DNA of 32,399 bases from Clostridium sp. (lineage in GTDB: Bacteria > Bacteroidota > Bacteroidia > Bacteroidales > Muribaculaceae). The number at the start of each line of letters is the position of its first letter. Positions within the stretch are counted from its first letter, which is position 1. Made by a program: the position numbers and the translations under genes. Positions 8,018 through 17,064 of the stretch are shown one piece after another. The notes below the pieces were generated by a model. The model worked only from the letters and a program-made list of their open reading frames with translations, had not been told where the DNA came from and did not search any database. The stretch spans positions 740,249-772,647 of the forward strand of contig JAMPGR010000001.1 in assembly GCA_023663805.1 (NCBI GenBank), in the 5' to 3' direction.

Positions 8018-9751
8018 CGCGTTTTTGGCCTTTTTTGCCACCTCCGGCGCCGATTTTTTTATGGAAATCTTCTCCACCGGGGTGAATTTCCACATCGCGG
8101 CGCCGTGGGCAGGGATCGTGACCGCTACCGGACGGTCGGGCGACAGGGCGAAACGTCCGCTGTCGCCGCCGAGGAGTTCGACCCCGTCGAAGTCGCCGGC
8201 GGCGATCCCGAGGTAGTCGAAGGCGTGGGCGGGGATCGAGACTTCGGCCTTCGCCCCGCGGTCGTCGAAGTTGACGGCAACGAGTATCGTCTCATGGGCG
8301 TAGTGGCGGAGGTAGAGATAGTGGCGGTGGGGGTTGACGCCGACACTGGTGTAGTTGACATACATGAGGTCGAAGAACTCGCCGGTCGAGAGCGCTTTCT
8401 CGTCGTTTACGAGATTCAGCAGGCGGCGGTAGAAGCCGCGCAGGGCGACCATCGACTCGGGCAGCCCCTTGTCCGACGGGTACCCCCGGGAGAGGCGTCG
8501 CCGCAGGGTCGGGATGCTCCAGTAGTCGAAGATCGTTGTCCGGCCGTCGAGGCCGCTGTAGCCCTCGGCGTCGGCGCCCCGTTCGCCGAGTTCCTGTCCG
8601 GCGTAGATCATCACGGGACAGTTCGAGATTGTCGCGGCGACGACCATCGAGGGAACAGCGCGCGAGCCGTCGCCGGCATAGGCGGTCGAGGCGAACCGCT
8701 GCTCGTCGTGGTTCTCGAGGAAGTTCAGCATATGGTCGCGGATGTCGTTGACCGTCTGCCAGCAGTTTGTCAGATTCGCGGCGGAAGTGTCGGAGGTCTC
8801 GATCGCGCGGAGGGTGTCGTAGAGCGTCACCTTGTCGTAGAGCCAGTCGAAGCCTCCGCGGTTGATGTAGTCGCGGTAGAGGTTGACGTCGTAGATCTCG
8901 GCGATCATCTTCAGGTTAGGGAACTCGCGTCGCAGTTCGCCGGTCGCCCACTGCCAGAACTCGACCGGAACCATATGGACCATGTCACAGCGGAAGGCGT
9001 CGACCCCCTTGGCGGCCCAGAAGCGGAGGATATGGAGCATCTTGAACCAGGTGTCGGGGATCGGGTGGAAGTGGCGCGAGCCGTCGCCGTAGTCGATGCC
9101 GTAGTTCAGTTTGACGGTATCGTACCAGTCGTTGACGCCCGGAAAGGCTGAGAAGCAGTCGTTGCCGGTCGCGCGGGCGGGGAACTCGGTGTAGGGGGGG
9201 TGGGGGAAGTCGACGGTGAACCGTGGGGAGAACAACTGGCGGGGGATATAGTAGAAGTTGTTGTCGCGGCGGAAGTAGAGGGTCGCGTCGTCGCTCTCGC
9301 CGAATTCGCTGACCCCTTCGGGGCGGGCGTCGGACGAGTACTGCCGGGCGAGGTGGTTCGGGACGAAGTCGATGATGACTTTCAGGCCTGCACGGTGGGT
9401 TCGTTCGACCAGGGCGTCGAATTCGGCGACGCGTGCCGAGACATCCTCGGCCAGGTCGGGGTCGATGTCGTAGTAGTCTTTGATTGCGTAGGGGGATCCG
9501 GCCTTCCCTTTGACAACGAAGGGATTGTCGGGGCGGATGCCGAATGCGGAGTAGTCGGTCGCGGTCGCGTGTTCGAACACGCCGGTATACCAGACGTGGG
9601 TCGCGCCGAGGTCGCGGATGTCGGCGAGAATCCGGTCGTTGATCTGGTTCAGTTTGCCACAGCCGTTCTCCTCGATCGTGCCGTTGGGGCGGCAGGCGGG
9701 GTTGAGGTTTGTGAACAGACGCGGAAGGAGTTGGTAGATGACGGGTTTCAC
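8015..9751 (-). CDS. GH13 alpha-amylase family enzyme, cytoplasmic
   Basis: The product is 578 aa without a signal peptide, so it should act on intracellular alpha-glucan such as glycogen or maltodextrin. The four GH13 regions are present in order: DFVPNH (128-133), GVDAFRCD (nucleophile Asp256), IAEIYD (acid/base Glu285) and FLENHDE (Asp349). A C-terminal beta domain follows, ending in a lysine-rich tail (KISIKKSAPEVAKKAKNA). The start is GTG at 9751, whose GTGA overlaps the TGA of the patatin-like gene upstream; translation is probably coupled. The exact activity (amylase, glucanotransferase or similar) cannot be told from motifs alone. Confidence 0.92.
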   Translation of the reverse strand: MKPVIYQLLPRLFTNLNPACRPNGTIEENGCGKLNQINDRILADIRDLGATHVWYTGVFEHATATDYSAFGIRPDNPFVVKGKAGSPYAIKDYYDIDPDLAEDVSARVAEFDALVERTHRAGLKVIIDFVPNHLARQYSSDARPEGVSEFGESDDATLYFRRDNNFYYIPRQLFSPRFTVDFPHPPYTEFPARATGNDCFSAFPGVNDWYDTVKLNYGIDYGDGSRHFHPIPDTWFKMLHILRFWAAKGVDAFRCDMVHMVPVEFWQWATGELRREFPNLKMIAEIYDVNLYRDYINRGGFDWLYDKVTLYDTLRAIETSDTSAANLTNCWQTVNDIRDHMLNFLENHDEQRFASTAYAGDGSRAVPSMVVAATISNCPVMIYAGQELGERGADAEGYSGLDGRTTIFDYWSIPTLRRRLSRGYPSDKGLPESMVALRGFYRRLLNLVNDEKALSTGEFFDLMYVNYTSVGVNPHRHYLYLRHYAHETILVAVNFDDRGAKAEVSIPAHAFDYLGIAAGDFDGVELLGGDSGRFALSPDRPVAVTIPAHGAAMWKFTPVEKISIKKSAPEVAKKAKNA

Positions 9752-10539
9752 AGTTTTCGTGGGGTTAATCCGGCGCCCCGCAGTTCGTCCATCATAGTCA
9801 TGTAACCGACCTGGAAAACGCGTCGGGCTTCGCGGAGGTTAAATACGTTGTAGTCGGCGATATCGTCCATTCTGGCGACCAGGTCGCAGAGGGCTATATC
9901 GGGACGGGAGTTTGTCTTAGTCACGAGTTCGTAGGAGCGCATCGCCGTGTCGAACAGCGAGTTGTTGACGCGGCGCTGGCGAAGAGGGGAGACATTGATG
10001 CCGATCAGGTAGCGGCAGTCGTCGCGGATAGGCTGTGCGGGGAGATTGTGGAGCACACCGCCGTCGACATAGCGGCGGCCGTCAATCTCCTGGGGCTGGA
10101 AGACGATCGGGATGCTGCAGGAGGCGGCGACGCGGTCGGCAATCGGGCCGGAGCGGAAGTGGACGGTTGTTCCGGCGTCGAGGTCGGTCGCGCCGAGCAC
10201 GACCGGAATCGGGAGATCCTCGAGGTTCTCGAAGGGGATCGAGCGGCGGAGGAACCCCTTGAACCCCTCGAGGGTCAGGAGCCCGCCGCGGGGGATGTGC
10301 CACTCGCAGAAACTGCCGAACGACTCGCCGTCGAAGAGGGTCAGGATCTTCTCGGGGGAGATGCCGGCGGAGTACATGCAGGCGATAATCGCGCCGGCGC
10401 TGACGCCGGCAATCACATCGGGGCGGAGGCCGCATTGCTCCATGGCGCGGAGGGCGCCGGCGTGGGCGAACCCGCGGGCACCGCCGCCACCGAGGGCGAC
10501 TCCGAGGCGATATTTCTTTGACGAAAAGAAGTTAAACAT
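9748..10539 (-). CDS. Patatin-like phospholipase family protein
   Basis: The product is 263 aa and contains the complete patatin catalytic apparatus: the glycine-rich oxyanion loop GGGGARG (17-23), the nucleophile elbow GVSAG (Ser47) and the DGG dyad motif (Asp159). No signal peptide or TM helix is seen, so it is probably a cytoplasmic or membrane-associated lipid acyl hydrolase of the RssA/YlbK-like group. It is the first gene of a two-gene unit with the GH13 amylase (4-bp overlap). A -7 element ends only about 10 bp before the ATG, giving a very short or absent leader. The physiological substrate is unknown. Confidence 0.93.
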   Translation of the reverse strand: MFNFFSSKKYRLGVALGGGGARGFAHAGALRAMEQCGLRPDVIAGVSAGAIIACMYSAGISPEKILTLFDGESFGSFCEWHIPRGGLLTLEGFKGFLRRSIPFENLEDLPIPVVLGATDLDAGTTVHFRSGPIADRVAASCSIPIVFQPQEIDGRRYVDGGVLHNLPAQPIRDDCRYLIGINVSPLRQRRVNNSLFDTAMRSYELVTKTNSRPDIALCDLVARMDDIADYNVFNLREARRVFQVGYMTMMDELRGAGLTPRKL

Positions 10540-10549
10540 AATCAGTCGG

Positions 10550-10557
10550 CAAAAATA
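10550..10557 (-). promoter_or_regulatory. -7 promoter element of patatin-amylase unit
   Basis: TATTTTTG followed by C on the minus strand fits TAnnTTTGC and ends 10 bp before the ATG at 10539. The predicted transcript would have a leader of only a few nucleotides. Confidence 0.6.
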
Positions 10558-10592
10558 CGAAAAAAAACCGAAACACGCCCATACCCGGCGTG
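10558..10592 (-). terminator. Terminator of the AAA_14 ATPase gene
   Basis: Minus-strand hairpin CACGCC-GGGTATG-GGCGTG region (10574-10592) followed by TTTCGGTTTTTTTT, just after the ATPase stop codon and just before the patatin promoter. Confidence 0.7.
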
Positions 10593-10607
10593 GCGAACCG
10601 CGGCAGG

Positions 10608-11954
10608 CTATTTCAGTCCCGACAGATCGATCTTATAGACACCGATATTACTCTCCGCCGGTTTGATAAACATAACCATATATACCGGCAGATAGGTTAT
10701 GCCGCTTTCCGATCTGACATTGGAGTTGCACAGAACAACCGCGTCGAATTTTTCCCCGGGATAGTCGCTGATCAGGTTTGTCAGAGCCGTATGGCGTTGA
10801 TAATCTTTTTCGGATTTGACTTCGATCGGCATGATACGTTCGCCGACAGAGATAACGAAATCGACCTCCCCGCGGCGCTTGTTGTTATAGTAATAAGGCT
10901 GAATGCCATGAGCCAGTAACTCTTCTGCAACGACATTTTCATAAATCGCGCCGATGTTGACCGACGAGTCGCCGGTCAGTATTCTTGCCTGAATCCCATC
11001 GGCATATTGGGCAGCCAGCAGTCCGACATCGTTACTGAACAGTTTGAAGAGATTACGTGTCTCCGAAAGCCTGAGGGGCTGTTTCGGCTCTGTCACATTA
11101 TAGACCGGAATGACAACGCCGGCATCCTTGAGCCACAGGAACGAATCCCGATAGCGTTCGTATTTAGCATGCTCGTTCAGCGCTTTCATTATGAAGCGTT
11201 TGTTCTTCGAGTCGAGTTCGGAGGGGAGCAGGTCGAAGACCTCCTTTATTTTCAGTTTGTCGTTCTCGGCGTATTGGGAGATATCTCTCCGATACAGTGC
11301 GACGATATCCTGCTGGACGCGCATCACGGTGTTGATGTTTCTGGAACTCTGATATTCGGCGACTGCGGCAGGCATGCCTCCGACGATAAGATACAACCGG
11401 AACAACTGCAACATTTTGTCGTGGACAATCTGGTCTACCGCAGTCAGCGACTCCCTGCACTGGCGCAACTTCGAAAGAATGTTTTCTGATATGCCCAGGT
11501 TTATGACGAACTCCTCGAAATCCAAAGGAAACATTTCCCTGATGCCCATATATCCGACCGGCTCTGACTTTATGTCTTTTAACTCAACACCGAGAAGTGA
11601 GCCGCTCAGAATATATCTGAAGCGCCCGTCATCGACAAGAAATTTGACGGCGGTTATCAGATTATCACATTTCTGAACTTCGTCAAAGAAAATCAATGTC
11701 TCTCCGGGAATCAGCGGTTTCGCGGAGATCGCGGAGATCCGGAGAATAATTTCGTCGGCAGAGGTGACATCTTTAAAGAGTTCGACGGCTCTGGGATTTT
11801 CGATAAAATTAATCTCGATGAAACTACTGAATTTCTTGCCGAACTGTCGTGCTTCGAATGTTTTTCCGGTTTGTCTGGCGCCGGTCAGCAGCAAGGCGTT
11901 TTTTGACGTCTTGTAGTATTCCTCGATATGGCGGGATATCTTGCGATATAGCAT
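10608..11954 (-). CDS. AAA_14 / DUF4143 family ATPase
   Basis: The product is 448 aa. The N-terminal P-loop domain has Walker A GARQTGKT (25-32), Walker B TLIFFDE (86-92) and the sensor-like LSGS (116-119). A winged-helix/DUF4143 middle part follows, and the C-terminal domain contains RRGEVDFVI...PIEVKSEK, a PD-(D/E)xK-like nuclease-fold signature often seen in this family. Such ATPases are scattered in Bacteroidales genomes, frequently as singletons of unknown role. The gene is less GC-rich than its neighbours, has its own promoter and terminator, and is functionally unrelated to either flank. This suggests an acquired single-gene cassette (inference). Confidence 0.92.
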   Translation of the reverse strand: MLYRKISRHIEEYYKTSKNALLLTGARQTGKTFEARQFGKKFSSFIEINFIENPRAVELFKDVTSADEIILRISAISAKPLIPGETLIFFDEVQKCDNLITAVKFLVDDGRFRYILSGSLLGVELKDIKSEPVGYMGIREMFPLDFEEFVINLGISENILSKLRQCRESLTAVDQIVHDKMLQLFRLYLIVGGMPAAVAEYQSSRNINTVMRVQQDIVALYRRDISQYAENDKLKIKEVFDLLPSELDSKNKRFIMKALNEHAKYERYRDSFLWLKDAGVVIPVYNVTEPKQPLRLSETRNLFKLFSNDVGLLAAQYADGIQARILTGDSSVNIGAIYENVVAEELLAHGIQPYYYNNKRRGEVDFVISVGERIMPIEVKSEKDYQRHTALTNLISDYPGEKFDAVVLCNSNVRSESGITYLPVYMVMFIKPAESNIGVYKIDLSGLK

Positions 11955-12012
11955 ATTGGTGTATATATCTGATTATATGTATTATGTCGCGGGTTATGCC
12001 GTTTTTTCAGAG

Positions 12013-12043
12013 CAAAAATAGCGTTTTTTGCCGTTTTTTCAAA
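12013..12043 (-). promoter_or_regulatory. Promoter of the AAA_14 ATPase gene
   Basis: On the minus strand TTTG (12040-12043), 19 bp, then TATTTTTG (12013-12020, followed by C). The implied leader is about 50 nt to the ATG at 11954. Confidence 0.7.
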
Positions 12044-12195
12044 GTTTTTTCGGCGTTTTTTGACTTTTTTTCTGAGTTTGCCCCCCCCCCGACGGGGAGG
12101 GGGACGCAAAAAGATGTTGTAGAACATAATTTAGGGGGACGTTTTATTGCGGAAGAGGACGTTTTTCGAATTTTTGTCGCTTTTTTCGAGAAATA

Positions 12196-12228
12196 TTTGG
12201 TCGGTTAGCAAAAAAAGATGTATCTTCG
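12196..12228 (+). promoter_or_regulatory. Putative promoter of the glycogen/alpha-glucan operon
   Basis: TTTG (12196-12199), 21 bp, then TATCTTCG (12221-12228), one base off the TAnnTTTG consensus. It gives a leader of about 60 nt before the ATG at 12297. Confidence 0.5.
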
Positions 12229-12296
12229 TGGGATTAAAAAAAAACTATACCAAAAGAAAAACAAAAAACAATAACCAAATATTCCAAATCTCACAC

Positions 12297-14243
12297 ATGA
12301 GTTACCTGAAGTTTGATAAGAACCTTATGATTAACCTCGAGCAGTCGCTCCAGAAGGAGATGCTCAGGACTAATCAGGCAGGCGCGTATCACTGTACGTC
12401 GATTGTCGACTGCAACACCCGCAAGCAGCATGGTCTCCTGGTGATTCCGATTCCGGAATTCGACAACACGACCCATGTCATGCTGTCGTCGCTCGACGTC
12501 ACCGTGATACAGCACGGAGCCCCCTTCAACCTCGGGCTGCACCGCTATCGCGGCGGTGTCTACAGCCCGAACGGCCACAAGTATATCCGTGAATACGACT
12601 GCGAAAGTGTGCCCCGGACAACCTACCGAGTCGGCGGCGTTATCCTGACGAAGGAGAAAATCTTTATCTCCCATGAAAACCGAATTCTGATCCGGTATAC
12701 GCTCGTCGAGGCCCACTCGCCGACAACCCTCCGCTTCAAGCCGATCCTGGCCTTCCGCGAAGCCAATTCGCTCTGTCTGGCCAACGACCGGCTGAACAGC
12801 GAATGTACTCCGGTCAACAACGGCATCTCCTGCTGTCTCTATCCCGGCTACCCGACGCTCTACATGCAGTTCAACCACAAGCCCGAGTGGCACTTCGAAC
12901 CGAACTGGTACAACGGCTTCGAATACTCGAAAGACCGCGACCGCGGCGAGCCCTATATCGAAGACCTCTGGGTTCCGGGCTACTTCGAACTCCCGATCAA
13001 AAAGGGGGAATCGATTATCTTCTCGGCCGGCATCTCGGAAGTCGCTCCCCGATCGCTGGCGAAGATGTATGTCAGCGAAATCGCCAGCCGCACACCCCGA
13101 ACATCGTTCTTCAACTGTCTGAAGAACGCCGCCAAACAGTTCTACCTGAAGGACAAAGACGGCATGTTCATCATCTCGAACTACCCCTGGGGCAAGGTCC
13201 GCGCCCGCGATACCTTCATGGCTCTCCCCGGCACGACCATCGCAATCAACCACCGCGACGACTACGAAGCGATCATGGAGACCGCCCGCAAGGCCCTCGA
13301 CACATATATGCTGACAGGCCAGCTCGACCGCCGCATCCACGGCATCGACCTGCCGGACATCCCGCTCTGGGCGATGTGGGCCCTGCAGCAATACCGCAAG
13401 GCCTACGGCTCGGCAGCAACCCGCGAACGCTATCTCGACTTCATCACCCAGATCCTCGACTACATCACCGGCAATAACCACCCGAACCTCCGTCTCGAAG
13501 AAAACGGCCTGGTCTTCTCCGCCGGAACGTCGACCCCGATATCCTGGATGAACGCCTCCCACGACGGACACCCAATCATTCCCCGCTCGGGCTACCTGGT
13601 CGAATTCAACGCCCTCTGGTACAACGCCCTGATGTTCGCCGCCCAACTGACCGAGGAGATCCCCGAAATGGCCGCCAAGCGCGACCGGTGGGTCGAAATC
13701 GCCGAGCGCCTGAAGGTGTCGTTCCAGCAGACCTTCATCAACGACTTCGGCTATCTCTTCGACTATGTCAACGGAAACTACGCCGACCCGTCGGTGCGCC
13801 CGAATATGGCCGTCGCCATCGGTCTCGACTACTCGCCGCTCGACCGCCGTCAGCGCAAGAGCGTCCTCGACGTCGTTACCCGCGAACTGCTGACCCCGAA
13901 AGGGCTCCGCACCCTCTCGCCGAAGAGCTTCGGCTACCGCCCGTTCTATATCGGCTCCCCCGAGGACCGCGAACTCGCCCTCCACAACGGAACAGCCCGT
14001 CCCTGGCTGATCGGCTTCTACGCCGAGGCCTACCTCCGCGTCTTCGGCATGAGCGGCGTCGGCTACATCGACCGTATGCTGATTGGCTTCGAGGACGAGA
14101 TGGCCGGTGTCGGCGGCGTCGGTACGCTATCGCAGCTCTACGACGGCAACCCCCCGTTCTCGGCCCACGGCGCAATCAGCCACGCGGTCAATGTCGGGGA
14201 GGTGCTCCGGACGCTGACAAACCTGAAGAAATTCACAAAGTAA
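12297..14243 (+). CDS. Glycogen debranching enzyme (amylo-alpha-1,6-glucosidase, GH133 type)
   Basis: The product is 648 aa. The N-terminal third (AGAYHCTSIVDCNTRKQHGLLV, about residues 22-45; then FNLGLHRYRGGVYSPNGHKY) matches the bacterial/archaeal glycogen debranching enzyme N-terminal domain. The C-terminal part is an alpha/alpha-toroid with YPWGKVRARDTFMALPG (about 296-312), IDLPDIPLWAMWALQQY and GTARPWLIGFYAEAYLRVFG. The enzyme removes alpha-1,6 branches from glycogen. The upstream frame is open for 50 further codons, but those are AT-rich leader sequence containing the putative promoter, so the ATG before SYLKFDKN is the start. The gene opens a three-gene cluster with a GT4 synthase-like enzyme (41-bp gap) and a GH57 protein (59-bp gap), a combination I know from other Bacteroidetes. 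Confidence 0.93.
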   Translation: MSYLKFDKNLMINLEQSLQKEMLRTNQAGAYHCTSIVDCNTRKQHGLLVIPIPEFDNTTHVMLSSLDVTVIQHGAPFNLGLHRYRGGVYSPNGHKYIREYDCESVPRTTYRVGGVILTKEKIFISHENRILIRYTLVEAHSPTTLRFKPILAFREANSLCLANDRLNSECTPVNNGISCCLYPGYPTLYMQFNHKPEWHFEPNWYNGFEYSKDRDRGEPYIEDLWVPGYFELPIKKGESIIFSAGISEVAPRSLAKMYVSEIASRTPRTSFFNCLKNAAKQFYLKDKDGMFIISNYPWGKVRARDTFMALPGTTIAINHRDDYEAIMETARKALDTYMLTGQLDRRIHGIDLPDIPLWAMWALQQYRKAYGSAATRERYLDFITQILDYITGNNHPNLRLEENGLVFSAGTSTPISWMNASHDGHPIIPRSGYLVEFNALWYNALMFAAQLTEEIPEMAAKRDRWVEIAERLKVSFQQTFINDFGYLFDYVNGNYADPSVRPNMAVAIGLDYSPLDRRQRKSVLDVVTRELLTPKGLRTLSPKSFGYRPFYIGSPEDRELALHNGTARPWLIGFYAEAYLRVFGMSGVGYIDRMLIGFEDEMAGVGGVGTLSQLYDGNPPFSAHGAISHAVNVGEVLRTLTNLKKFTK

Positions 14244-14284
14244 ACCGGTTCTACCCGAAACGACAACATAAACCAAGATTCTGA

Positions 14285-15544
14285 ATGAAAGCATTAATGT
14301 TCGGGTGGGAATTCCCGCCTCATATCCTCGGTGGTCTCGGAACCGCGAGCTACGGCCTCACCAGGGGCATGTGGGAATGCGGCAACATGGACATCACCTT
14401 CGTCATCCCGAAACCCTGGGGAGACGAGGACAAGAGTTTCGCCCACATCATCGGCACGTCGCAGACCCCTATCGCATGGCGCGACGTCAACTATGACTAC
14501 GTCGAGCAGCGCATCGGCAAACTGATGGATCCGGAGCTTTACTTCAAACTCCGCTCCAACATCTACGCCGACTTCAACTATATGCGCACCAACGACCTCG
14601 GCTGCCTCGAATTCTCGGGACGATACCCCGACAACCTCCTCGAGGAGATCAACAACTACTCGATCTGCGCCGGCGTCATCGCCCGTACCATCGACTTCGA
14701 CATCATCCACTCCCACGACTGGCTGACTTACCCCGCCGGTATCCACGCCAAGCAGGTCACCGGCAAGCCTCTTGTCATCCATGTCCATGCGACCGACTTC
14801 GACCGCTCACGCGGCAACGTCAACCCGACCGTCTTCGGGATCGAACGCGACGGTATGCTGAACGCCGACCATATCATGACTGTCAGCGACCTTACGCGGC
14901 GCACCGTCATCGAGAAATATGGCATCGACCCGGCGAAGGTCACGACGGTCCATAACGCAGTGACCCCCCTGAGCGAGGAACTGCTGAACGTCAACCCGCC
15001 CCGCGCAAAGGAGAAGGTCGTCACGTTCCTGGGCCGCATCACGATGCAGAAGGGCCCGGAGTATTTCGTCGAAGCCGCCGCGAAGGTTCTGAAGAACAAC
15101 CATAACGTACGCTTCGTCATGGCCGGCAGCGGCGATATGATGGACAAGATGATCCTTCTGGCTGCCGAACGCGGCATCGCCGACCGCTTCCACTTCCCCG
15201 GCTTCCAGAAAGGGAAGCAGGTCTACGAGATGCTGAAGGCCAGCGACGTCTATGTCATGCCTTCGGTCTCAGAGCCTTTCGGTATCTCGCCGCTCGAGGC
15301 GATGCAGATGGGGGTTCCGTCGATTATCTCGAAACAGAGCGGCTGCGCCGAAATCCTGACGAATGTCATCAAGACCGACTACTGGGACATCGACGCCATG
15401 GCCGACGCAATCAACTCGATCGTCACCTATCCGGCGATGTACAACCAGCTCCGCGAAGACGGCCTGGCAGAAGTCAACCAGATTACCTGGGACAAAGCCG
15501 GACAGAAGGTCATCGACATATATAACAAGGTGCTGAACCGCTAA
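14285..15544 (+). CDS. GT4 family glycosyltransferase, probable glycogen/alpha-glucan synthase
   Basis: The product is 419 aa with two Rossmann domains (GT-B fold). The N-terminus MFGWEFPPHILGGLGTASYGL has the glycine-rich loop for the nucleotide-sugar acceptor side. The C-terminal domain has VTFLGRITMQKGPEYF and the E-x7-E nucleotide-sugar binding motif (Glu330/Glu338 in SEPFGISPLE). HSHDWLTYPAG lies in the middle. The position between the debranching enzyme and the GH57 gene, together with a starch-synthase-like N-terminus, points to elongation of alpha-1,4-glucan. Donor (ADP- or UDP-glucose) is not visible. It is cytoplasmic, with no signal peptide. Confidence 0.9.
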   Translation: MKALMFGWEFPPHILGGLGTASYGLTRGMWECGNMDITFVIPKPWGDEDKSFAHIIGTSQTPIAWRDVNYDYVEQRIGKLMDPELYFKLRSNIYADFNYMRTNDLGCLEFSGRYPDNLLEEINNYSICAGVIARTIDFDIIHSHDWLTYPAGIHAKQVTGKPLVIHVHATDFDRSRGNVNPTVFGIERDGMLNADHIMTVSDLTRRTVIEKYGIDPAKVTTVHNAVTPLSEELLNVNPPRAKEKVVTFLGRITMQKGPEYFVEAAAKVLKNNHNVRFVMAGSGDMMDKMILLAAERGIADRFHFPGFQKGKQVYEMLKASDVYVMPSVSEPFGISPLEAMQMGVPSIISKQSGCAEILTNVIKTDYWDIDAMADAINSIVTYPAMYNQLREDGLAEVNQITWDKAGQKVIDIYNKVLNR

Positions 15545-15603
15545 TACAAACCCCCTCAACCAACCAAAAGCCCAAAACAAAACAATCGCACATAAGAATC
15601 ATC

Positions 15604-17028
15604 ATGAAAGCAATTTGTTTTTATTTCCAGATCCACCAGCCGTTCCGGCTCAAAAGATACCGTTTCTTCGACATCGGAAACGACCACTACTACTACGATG
15701 ACTTCACCAACGACGACATCGTCACCCGCATAGCCCACGAAAGCTATATCCCCGCCGCCGAGAGCCTCCTGCGTATGATCGAGGAGAGCAACGGCCAGTT
15801 CCGCTGCGCCATCTCGATTACCGGCACGGCTATCGAACAGTGTGAGCAGTATGTCCCCGAGTTCATCGACCTGCTGAAGAAACTCGCCGCGACCGGAAAA
15901 GTCGAGTTCCTCGCTGAAACCTACGCCCATTCGCTCGCGTCGCTCGCCGACCCCGACGAATTCGCAAACCAGGTCAAGGTCCACGACGAGAAGATCCACG
16001 AACTCTTCGGCGTCCGCCCGAAGGTGTTCCGCAACACCGAGCTGATCTACGATGACGACCTCGCCCCGCAGATCCTCGCAATGGGATACAAGGGTTGCAT
16101 CACCGAGGGCGCCAAGCATATCCTCGGCTGGAAGTCGCCGAACTATGTCTACTGCGCCGCCAGCGCCCCGAAACTGAAACTGCTCCTGAAGAACTCGAAA
16201 CTCAGCGACGACATCACCTTCCGCTTCAGCAACCACGAATGGAGCGAATATCCCCTGACTGCCGACCGCTATATCGACTGGATCGCCGACACCCCCGCCG
16301 ACGAACAGATCGTCAACCTCTTCATGAACCTCGAGACCTTCGGTACGCTCCAGCACCGCGAGAGCGGAATCTTCCAGTTCCTCGAAGCGCTTCCCCGCTT
16401 TGCCCGCGAACGCGGCATCGAGTTCTGGACCCCGAGCGAGGCTGTCCAGAAACTCAAGCCGGTCGGCGAACTCTCGGTCATGCACCCAATCTCATGGGCC
16501 GACGAAGCCCGCGACACCTCCGCATGGCTCGGTAACAAACTCCAGAAGGAGGCGTTCGACAAACTCTACTCCGTTTCGGAGCGTGTCCGCCTCTGCGACG
16601 ACCGCCGCCTGAAACAGGACTGGTATTATCTTCAGGCTTCGGACCACCTCTTCTATATGTCGACAAAACATATGGCTGACGGCGCGGTCCACTCCCACTT
16701 CAGCCCCTACGAAACTCCGTTCCAGGCCTTCACGAACTATATGAACGTCCTGGCCGACTTCATCGTCCGCGTCGAGGAGCAGTATCCTCTGACAATCGAA
16801 AACGAGGAGCTCAACTCGCTGCTGACAACGATCCGCAATCAGGAGCGCGAGATTGTGACCCTCAACAAGGAGGTTGCATCGATGCGCCAGAATATCGAGC
16901 ACTTCAACGAGGAGCACGCTCTTCGCGAGCCGAAGCCCGAGGAACCGAAGGCCGGGAAGAAGGCAAAGAAAGAGCCGAAGGCAAAGGCTGAGCCGAAGGC
17001 GAAGAAGGAGCCTAAAGCAAAGAAGTAA
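15604..17028 (+). CDS. GH57 alpha-amylase-like protein with Asn in place of the catalytic Asp
   Basis: The product is 474 aa. GH57 landmarks are visible: IHQPF (HQP at 11-13), GTAIEQ, LAETYAHSL, and FRNTEL with the nucleophile Glu146. In motif 4 the segment reads LFMNLETFG, so Asn242 (codon AAC at 16327-16329) stands where active GH57 alpha-amylases normally have Asp (FMDYETFG-type). The tail from about residue 445 is a low-complexity Lys/Pro/Ala/Glu run (KKEPKAK-type repeats) and is preceded by a coiled-coil-like stretch (QEREIVTLNKEVASMRQ). Bacteroidetes GH57 'alpha-amylase-like' homologues with replaced catalytic residues have been described. It may therefore be a non-catalytic or altered partner of glycogen metabolism (inference). 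Confidence 0.9.
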   Translation: MKAICFYFQIHQPFRLKRYRFFDIGNDHYYYDDFTNDDIVTRIAHESYIPAAESLLRMIEESNGQFRCAISITGTAIEQCEQYVPEFIDLLKKLAATGKVEFLAETYAHSLASLADPDEFANQVKVHDEKIHELFGVRPKVFRNTELIYDDDLAPQILAMGYKGCITEGAKHILGWKSPNYVYCAASAPKLKLLLKNSKLSDDITFRFSNHEWSEYPLTADRYIDWIADTPADEQIVNLFMNLETFGTLQHRESGIFQFLEALPRFARERGIEFWTPSEAVQKLKPVGELSVMHPISWADEARDTSAWLGNKLQKEAFDKLYSVSERVRLCDDRRLKQDWYYLQASDHLFYMSTKHMADGAVHSHFSPYETPFQAFTNYMNVLADFIVRVEEQYPLTIENEELNSLLTTIRNQEREIVTLNKEVASMRQNIEHFNEEHALREPKPEEPKAGKKAKKEPKAKAEPKAKKEPKAKK

Positions 17029-17064
17029 GCCCCCGGCCCCCGGAAGGGGGTATAACTGACTGAC

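Larger units (their letters stand above)
11955..12296. other. Divergent intergenic region rich in homopolymer tracts
   Basis: This 342-bp gap holds the divergent promoters of the ATPase (minus) and the glycogen operon (plus), many T6-T7 runs, and a C10 tract at 12081-12090 followed by GACGGGGAGGGGG that can fold into a short G/C hairpin. No gene is seen. Confidence 0.7.

Noticed and set aside
12147..12296. 50-codon N-terminal extension of the debranching enzyme
   Set aside because: AT-rich leader that overlaps the putative promoter; the family N-terminus starts at SYLKFDKN.
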